Both the position numbers and the translations under genes were made by a program. 10,957 bases of DNA from Colwellia sp. Lineage in GTDB: Bacteria; Pseudomonadota; Gammaproteobacteria; Enterobacterales; Alteromonadaceae. The DNA is taken from the NCBI GenBank assembly GCA_003521815.1, contig DPHE01000054.1, positions 1 to 10,957 of the forward strand, in the 5' to 3' direction. Below the pieces are notes generated by a model. That model had not been told where the DNA came from and searched no databases. It saw only the letters and a program-made list of their open reading frames with translations. Positions 6,047 to 10,957 of the stretch are shown piece after piece; position 1 is the stretch's first letter; each line of letters begins with the position of its first letter.

Positions 6047-6074
6047 TGGCATGTGGTATTTTTTAAGGTATAGT
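6046..6074 (+). promoter_or_regulatory. Candidate promoter of the RND efflux operon
   Basis: ATGGCA (6046-6051, 4 of 6 to -35), a 17-bp spacer, then TATAGT (6069-6074, 5 of 6 to -10). The predicted start near 6081 gives a leader of about 35 nt before the adaptor ATG at 6116. I found no convincing operator palindrome for a local repressor, and no regulator gene lies next to the pump. Confidence 0.4.
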
Positions 6075-6115
6075 GGTGATGTTTTATTGCAATCAATAGC
6101 TGAGATTTTTCATCC

Positions 6116-7213
6116 ATGTCTAATAACAACCCCATAGTAAACCGTTTACCGTTATTCATTATTCTATTTCTACTTGTAGGCATTGTAATCTATTTACAAT
6201 GGCCAGAAGAAGAACAAAAAAAACAAAAATTTGAACGTATTGTTTCCGTAAAAATAACTACAGCAAAGTTGGCTAAATTTAAAGATAGCATTGAGGCTAT
6301 AGGTACAACGAGAGCTAATGAAAAAGTATTTATTACTAGTAAGTATTCAGACTTGGTAGATCAAATATTCTTTAATGATGGGCAAATGGTTAAACAAGGT
6401 GATGTATTAGTTCGTTTAAATAATCAGGAAGAGTTGGCTAAAGTAAATGAACTGGAAGCAAATTTATCTGAATCTATGGCGCAGTTAAAGCGTTTTCAAG
6501 AATTGTTAAATTCAAGGGCAACCTCAAAGTCATTGGTTGATCAACAAGAAGCTAAAACCAAAGCTATTGCTGCACAGCTACAAAGTGCCCACACTAAATT
6601 AAATGATTTGAATATTAAAGCTCCGTTTGATGGTGTGTTGGGATTTAGGGAGGTGAGTTTAGGTGCATATATTGATGCGGGTGATGTTATAACGAGCCTT
6701 GATGATTTATCTCTAATCAAAGTTGATTTTAATTTACCCGAAAGGTTTTTACCTACTATTAAGCTAGGGCAATCGGTAATAGCACTTAATGCCGCTTATA
6801 AAAAACAAAAGTTTTTTGGAAAAATAAGTTCAATTGATACTCGAATTAACCCGGTAACTCGCTCCTTGAAAGTACGAGCAGTGATCCCTAATGAAAGCTT
6901 AGCGTTGCGTCCAGGTATGTTGCTTAATATTGAGGTAGTAAGGCAAGTTGAAACATTATTGCAATTACCTGAAAGTGCAATAATTCCTATAGAAGATAAA
7001 CATTTTGTATTTATTATTAATGGTGATAATCAGATGGCTAGTCGTAAAAGTATTCTTATTGGGCGTCGTCTACCTGGTATTGTAGAAGTAATAGAAGGAG
7101 TTAACCAAAAAGAGCTTGTTGTTACTGAAGGTGCATTAAAATTACGTGATGGAGCTAAAGTAAAAGTATTAAATCCGCCTAAAAACCTAATTTTAGAGGC
7201 GGAAACTAAGTGA
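6116..7213 (+). CDS. RND efflux pump periplasmic adaptor (membrane fusion protein)
   Basis: Periplasmic adaptor subunit, 365 residues, that bridges the inner-membrane RND pump and an outer-membrane channel. Residues 11-28 form a single hydrophobic anchor with no lipobox, so it is membrane-anchored rather than a lipoprotein as AcrA is. The first half of the lipoyl/barrel-sandwich domain is at about 70-103 (VFITSKYSDLVDQIFFNDGQMVKQGDVLVRL). A coiled-coil hairpin spans about 104-165, and the second lipoyl half is LNIKAPFDGVLGFREVSLGAYIDAGDVI (165-192). A beta-barrel follows at about 200-275 (including INPVTRSLKVRAVIPN and LRPGMLLNIEV) and a membrane-proximal domain to the end. The ATG at 6116 has only a distant GAG about 11 nt upstream. 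The stop overlaps the permease start by 4 nt, so the two are translationally coupled. It resembles the MexH/AcrA class of HAE1 pumps. The exported substrate cannot be told from sequence. Confidence 0.92.
   Translation: MSNNNPIVNRLPLFIILFLLVGIVIYLQWPEEEQKKQKFERIVSVKITTAKLAKFKDSIEAIGTTRANEKVFITSKYSDLVDQIFFNDGQMVKQGDVLVRLNNQEELAKVNELEANLSESMAQLKRFQELLNSRATSKSLVDQQEAKTKAIAAQLQSAHTKLNDLNIKAPFDGVLGFREVSLGAYIDAGDVITSLDDLSLIKVDFNLPERFLPTIKLGQSVIALNAAYKKQKFFGKISSIDTRINPVTRSLKVRAVIPNESLALRPGMLLNIEVVRQVETLLQLPESAIIPIEDKHFVFIINGDNQMASRKSILIGRRLPGIVEVIEGVNQKELVVTEGALKLRDGAKVKVLNPPKNLILEAETK
7196..7202 (+). promoter_or_regulatory. Ribosome binding site inside the adaptor gene for the permease GTG
   Basis: GAGGCGG ends 7 nt before the GTG at 7210 and lies within the last codons of the adaptor. 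It supports the GTG start and the GTGA start/stop overlap. Confidence 0.65.
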
Positions 7214-10200
7214 TTTTATCTGATATTTCTGTCAAAAGGCCTGTTTTTGCTACGGTAATTAATTTACTTATTATTACTTTTGGTATAGTCGCTTTTTTAT
7301 TTTTACCTTTAAGAGAATACCCTGATATTGATCCACCTGTTGTCAGCATTAATACTTCATATCCAGGGGCTTCAGCGGCAATCGTTGAAACAAAAATCAC
7401 CCAATTACTCGAAGACCGAATTAGTGGTATTGAAGGTGTAAAAACTATTAGCTCTAATTCCCGAGTGGGGCGATCTAATATTACTATAGAATTCAATTTA
7501 GACCGTGATATTGATGCAGCAACTAACGATGTAAGAGACAGAATTTCTCGAGCTTTGAATAATTTACCGGAACAGGCAGAACCACCCGAAGTTTTCAAAG
7601 CCAATGATGATGAAAGTGTTATTGTGTGGTTTGTGCTGCAAAGTGACAGTATGACTACCTTAGAGCTTACCGACTATGCCAAAAGGTATATTTTAGATCG
7701 GTTTGCAGTAGTTGATGGTGTTGCGCGGGTACGAGTAGGTGGTGGTCGCACTTATGCCATGAAAATATTATTAAATCGTGCCGCAATGGCGGCTCGAAAC
7801 GTAACAGTACAAGATATCGAATCAACCTTACGAAGCGAAAACATTGAATTACCCGCAGGTCGAGTTGAGTCGATTGACCGAGATTTTTCTATTCGAGTGC
7901 AGCGTAGTTATTTAACCCCTCAAGATTTTTCTAGTATGGTTATTACACGAACAAAAGATAATTCTCTTGTGCGCCTAGGTGATATTGCTCAAGTCAGTAT
8001 TGCTGCTCAAGATGATGAAAATATGTTTCGTGGCAATGGCAAAAATATGGTTGGGCTAGGCATTATAAAACAATCAAAAGCCAACACTTTAGAGGTAGTA
8101 AAATCAGCACGTAAAGAAATGATCGCGGTGCGTAGTTCGTTACCCATGGATACAACTATTACTAATAGTTATGACACATCTGTTTTCATACAAGGTTCAA
8201 TTGATGAAGTTTACAACACTTTAATTATATCGATGTTAATGGTTGTGTTAGTTATTTTCTTATTCTTAGGTAATGTTAGAGCAACAATTATTCCTGCGAT
8301 TACGGTACCAGTTGCTTTAATTGGTTCAATGATGACCTTATCTTGGTTTGGTTTCTCTATCAATTTACTTACCTTACTAGCACTTGTGCTAGCGATAGGA
8401 TTAGTCGTTGATGATGCGATTGTGGTTTTAGAAAATATTTATCGTCGTATTGAAAATGGTCAAGATCCTTTGATTGCCGCTTATGAAGGGGGGAGAGAGG
8501 TTGCCTTTGCGGTGATTGCGACTACATTAGTTTTAGTTTCTGTATTTGTTCCATTAGTCTTTTTGTCGGGGAATGTTGGACGTTTATTCACCGAGTTTGC
8601 TATTGCTATTGTAGCTGCTGTTGTTTTTTCAAGTATTACTGCCTTATCACTAACGCCTATGATGTGTTCTAAAATGTTAAAGCATCGAGAGCGCAGCTCT
8701 TCTTTTGGACAGTTCTTAGATAAAAATTTTGCTAAGCTTGAAGCGGCTTACGCTCGAGCATTAACAAAAAGCATTCATCAGCCGTTACTTATCCTTAGCG
8801 TCGTAGCTATGTCACTTTTGGCAGTGTATTTGTTATTTATACAATTACCATCGGAATACACACCCAAAGAAGACCGAGGTAATTTATTTGTGATTATGCA
8901 AGGAGCAGAGGGAGCCAGCTATGAAAATAATGTTAAAAATATGCAACAAATTGAAGAAAAATTATTAGCATATAAAGAACGTGATGAGCTAGACCGTGTT
9001 CTTGTGCGAGTACCTGGTTTTGGTGGTACAGGCGGTATTGCTATCGTAGGCATGCCTGATTGGGGAGAGCGTGCTTTTGGTACCTTCGAGTTTATTGGTA
9101 AAATAAATAAAGAATTACAAAGTGTTACTGACGTAAGAGCTTTTGCAATGATGCGCCGTGGTATTGGCGGCGGAGGGAGTAATACGCCTGTCGCTTTTGT
9201 ATTACAGGGGAATACTTATAGTGAACTTGCAAAATGGCGTGATATCTTCATTAAAGAAGCACAAAAAAACCCTAATTTATCATCTATTAACAGCGACTAT
9301 AAAGAAACCTACCCACAATTGATGGTGAAAATTGACCATAATAGAGCTTATGATTTAGGTGTGTCTGTTGGTGATATAGCAAAGACTTTAGAGACTATGT
9401 TAGGCCAACGCCGCGTGACTACTTTTGTCGATCGCGGTGAAGAGTATGATGTGATTGTTGAAGGAGATGAAAGGCAGTACCGTAGTCCTAGTGATATTGA
9501 CAATATTTATGTACGTTCATCCAGTTCAAATGAGCTAATTCCTTTATCTAATTTAATTAGCATTTCTGAAAACGCTACGTCATCTCGCTTAAATCGTTAT
9601 AATCGTTTGCGTAGCGTTACTATTACTGCAAATTTAGCTGATGGTTATGCACTGGGAGATGCCTTAGATTTTTTGAAAAACATTGCTGATAAAGACTTAC
9701 CTGAAGAAGTACAAATAGCCTATAAGGGCCAATCGTTATTGTTAAAAGAATCAGGACACTCTATTTTACTTATTTTTGTGTTAGCACTTGTAATCACTTT
9801 TTTAGTACTATCTGCACAGTTTGAAAGTTTTATTCACCCCTTTGTTATCTTGTTAACAGTACCTTTAGCGTTGGTGGGCGCACTTGCAGGACTCAAGTTA
9901 ATGGGTATGAGCTTAAATATCTACAGTCAAATTGGTCTTGTCATGTTGATTGGTTTAGCAGCCAAAAATGGTATTTTAATTGTTGAATTTGCTAATCAAC
10001 TTCGTGATAAAGAAATTTTGTTTGAAAAAGCGTTAATTAGTGCGGCACAACAAAGGCTACGGCCCATCGTGATGACGACTTTTACTACTGTGACAAGTGC
10101 AATACCTTTAGTGTTAGCATCAGGACCTGGTGCAGAAAGTAGAATGGTTATTGGGATAGTTATTTTTGCAGGTGTTGGACTAGCGAGTATTTTTACGTTG

Positions 10201-10290
10201 TTTATTGTACCAGGTGCTTATTATTGGCTTTGTAGAAATACAGGCTCTCCGCAAGCGATTGCTAACGAGATTGCTAAAAAACAAAAATAG
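7210..10290 (+). CDS. RND efflux pump inner-membrane permease (HAE1/AcrB family)
   Basis: Proton-driven inner-membrane pump protomer of an AcrB-type trimer, 1026 residues (AcrB has 1049). It begins with the family signature ILSDISVKRPVFA and a first membrane segment at about 12-32, then LREYPDIDPPVVSINTSYPGAS of the periplasmic porter domain. Membrane segments 2-6 lie at about 337-475, segment 7 at about 524-546, a second periplasmic part to about 845, and segments 8-12 at about 851-1010. The proton-relay residues are intact: Asp401-Asp402 in GLVVDDAIVVLENIYRR and Lys919 in GLAAKNGILIVEFANQ. MMRRGIGGGGSNTP at about 646-659 is a glycine-rich porter loop. The start is GTG, overlapping the adaptor stop (GTGA), with GAGGCGG 7 nt upstream; the next downstream ATGs would remove most of the N-terminal half. 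A terminator-like hairpin follows, and no outer-membrane factor gene is present, so it probably recruits a TolC-type channel encoded elsewhere. Multidrug export is a family-level guess. Confidence 0.95.
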   Translation: MILSDISVKRPVFATVINLLIITFGIVAFLFLPLREYPDIDPPVVSINTSYPGASAAIVETKITQLLEDRISGIEGVKTISSNSRVGRSNITIEFNLDRDIDAATNDVRDRISRALNNLPEQAEPPEVFKANDDESVIVWFVLQSDSMTTLELTDYAKRYILDRFAVVDGVARVRVGGGRTYAMKILLNRAAMAARNVTVQDIESTLRSENIELPAGRVESIDRDFSIRVQRSYLTPQDFSSMVITRTKDNSLVRLGDIAQVSIAAQDDENMFRGNGKNMVGLGIIKQSKANTLEVVKSARKEMIAVRSSLPMDTTITNSYDTSVFIQGSIDEVYNTLIISMLMVVLVIFLFLGNVRATIIPAITVPVALIGSMMTLSWFGFSINLLTLLALVLAIGLVVDDAIVVLENIYRRIENGQDPLIAAYEGGREVAFAVIATTLVLVSVFVPLVFLSGNVGRLFTEFAIAIVAAVVFSSITALSLTPMMCSKMLKHRERSSSFGQFLDKNFAKLEAAYARALTKSIHQPLLILSVVAMSLLAVYLLFIQLPSEYTPKEDRGNLFVIMQGAEGASYENNVKNMQQIEEKLLAYKERDELDRVLVRVPGFGGTGGIAIVGMPDWGERAFGTFEFIGKINKELQSVTDVRAFAMMRRGIGGGGSNTPVAFVLQGNTYSELAKWRDIFIKEAQKNPNLSSINSDYKETYPQLMVKIDHNRAYDLGVSVGDIAKTLETMLGQRRVTTFVDRGEEYDVIVEGDERQYRSPSDIDNIYVRSSSSNELIPLSNLISISENATSSRLNRYNRLRSVTITANLADGYALGDALDFLKNIADKDLPEEVQIAYKGQSLLLKESGHSILLIFVLALVITFLVLSAQFESFIHPFVILLTVPLALVGALAGLKLMGMSLNIYSQIGLVMLIGLAAKNGILIVEFANQLRDKEILFEKALISAAQQRLRPIVMTTFTTVTSAIPLVLASGPGAESRMVIGIVIFAGVGLASIFTLFIVPGAYYWLCRNTGSPQAIANEIAKKQK

Positions 10291-10318
10291 TTGTTACTGA
10301 AAAAAATTAAGAAAGGAA

Positions 10319-10381
10319 CAGCAAATTAATGTGTTTAGCCACATTTATGAATAATTAATTTGCTGATTTATTTTGTTATTT
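10319..10381. terminator. Bidirectional intrinsic terminator between the RND permease and pheA
   Basis: A perfect 12-bp inverted repeat (CAGCAAATTAAT at 10319-10330, ATTAATTTGCTG at 10354-10365) is followed on the plus strand by a T-rich run (ATTTATTTTGTTATTTT). On the minus strand it is followed by a pyrimidine-rich run ending in seven T. An inner hairpin AATGTG-TTTAGC-CACATT (10328-10345) may fold as an alternative. It lies in the 103-bp gap between convergent stops, so it can end both transcripts. The stem is AT-rich, so efficiency is uncertain. Confidence 0.6.
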
Positions 10382-10393
10382 TAGAATGAATAA

Positions 10394-10957
10394 TTAAATT
10401 TCGCTACTTGGTACGCTAGTAGGACTAATATGCTCAATAGGGTAACACCCTAATACTTTAATAAAATTAGTATGTTCGCTCATTTCATTAATCGCTTCTT
10501 GTAGCGCGAAACTTTTCAAATTTGCTTCGACATCAATATAAAACATTTCTTCCCAAGGGCGACCTTGGATTGGGCGAGACTCAAGCTTACACATATTAAT
10601 ACCTTTTTCTTTTAGTACCAATAAACATTCTACTAATGCACCTGCTTTTTGTCCTGTTGATAAAATAATGGTTGTTTTTGCTGGTATTTGTTCAGCAACA
10701 TCGACAGAGTTTCTTGCGACCAGGATAAAGCGTGTTTTATTTTCATTTTGATTAGCAATAGATTTTTCTAGGGCTTGTAGTTTGTAGAGTTGCCCGCCTT
10801 CTTCGCTGCCGATGACAGCAACAGTGTCATCTTGCAATTCAGAAGCTTTAACCATAGCATCAGCAGTGCTCTCGCAGTATTCTATACGTATATTACTTTG
10901 TTTATCTAAAAAATTACTACACTGTGCAAAGGGTTGACCATGAGCATAAATCGTTTT
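10394..10957 (-). CDS. pheA: Bifunctional chorismate mutase / prephenate dehydratase, C-terminal part
   Basis: P-protein of phenylalanine synthesis: chorismate to prephenate to phenylpyruvate. Only the last 187 codons are in the window; the frame is open through the right edge, so the mutase domain and start are missing. An internal ATG at 10855 is not the start, because the residues before it (IYAHGQPFAQCSNFLD, IEYCESTADA) match the dehydratase domain of E. coli PheA. The catalytic TRF motif is at visible residues 75-77 (TRFILVAR). The regulatory ACT domain follows, with GALV (106-109) and ESRP (126-129), the two motifs that bind phenylalanine in PheA, both intact. WEEMFYIDVEANL and KVLGCYP close the protein before a short variable tail. 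Feedback inhibition by phenylalanine is therefore expected. The gene converges on the RND permease and, beyond it, on aroF-tyrA. Confidence 0.95.
   Translation of the reverse strand, partial: KTIYAHGQPFAQCSNFLDKQSNIRIEYCESTADAMVKASELQDDTVAVIGSEEGGQLYKLQALEKSIANQNENKTRFILVARNSVDVAEQIPAKTTIILSTGQKAGALVECLLVLKEKGINMCKLESRPIQGRPWEEMFYIDVEANLKSFALQEAINEMSEHTNFIKVLGCYPIEHISPTSVPSSEI

Noticed and set aside
7206..7604. Minus-strand open frame of 132 codons
   Set aside because: Antisense to the start of the RND permease, whose signature residues are read on the plus strand.
10855..10857. ATG as the start of a short ACT-domain protein
   Set aside because: The frame continues upstream with residues matching the PheA dehydratase domain, so this is an internal methionine of a truncated-by-window pheA.
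1..10957. CRISPR arrays, tRNA or rRNA genes, insertion sequences, toxin-antitoxin or phage-defence genes
   Set aside because: Looked for on both strands by eye; no spaced repeat array, cloverleaf-like sequence, transposase-like frame or terminal inverted repeats seen.

Overview
The window is an AT-rich chromosomal stretch with ordinary housekeeping genes. It most resembles a marine gammaproteobacterium of the Alteromonadales, Colwellia/Thalassotalea-like. That placement is inferred from the enterobacterial/vibrio-type aroF-tyrA and pheA proteins, the low GC, the PstC with a long N-terminal extension and the MFP-RND pair. No mobile element, CRISPR array, tRNA or rRNA was recognised.

Layout. 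Positions 1-2427 (minus strand) hold the start of a high-affinity phosphate uptake operon: pstS, a strong intergenic hairpin, then pstC, which runs off the left edge. Positions 2428-2880 are a 450-bp divergent control region. Its pstS side carries four PhoB-type half-sites at exact 11-bp spacing plus a matching -10. Its aroF side carries two TyrR-box-like palindromes. Positions 2881-5140 (plus) are aroF-tyrA, the first committed step of aromatic amino acid synthesis and the two-step branch towards tyrosine. Positions 5239-5985 (minus) encode a membrane-anchored AsmA-like protein of unknown function with a TTG start. Positions 6116-10290 (plus) encode a two-gene RND efflux pump, periplasmic adaptor plus inner-membrane permease, coupled by a 4-nt GTGA overlap; no outer-membrane channel gene is present. 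Positions 10394-10957 (minus) are the C-terminal half of pheA, the bifunctional chorismate mutase/prephenate dehydratase of the phenylalanine branch, with its start beyond the right edge.

How it fits together. AroF supplies DAHP to the shikimate pathway, and TyrA and PheA divide chorismate/prephenate between tyrosine and phenylalanine. The aroF-tyrA and pheA genes point at each other, as in enterobacteria, but here about 5 kb (the AsmA-like gene and the RND pump) lies between them. The phosphate operon and the aromatic genes share only a divergent intergenic region, with apparently separate PhoB and TyrR control.

I see no clearly undescribed system. The items most worth a second look are the regulatory architecture at 2428-2880 (including a small aromatic-rich ORF ending in the aroF ribosome binding site), the pstS-pstC hairpin, the extended PstC, and the cargo between tyrA and pheA.
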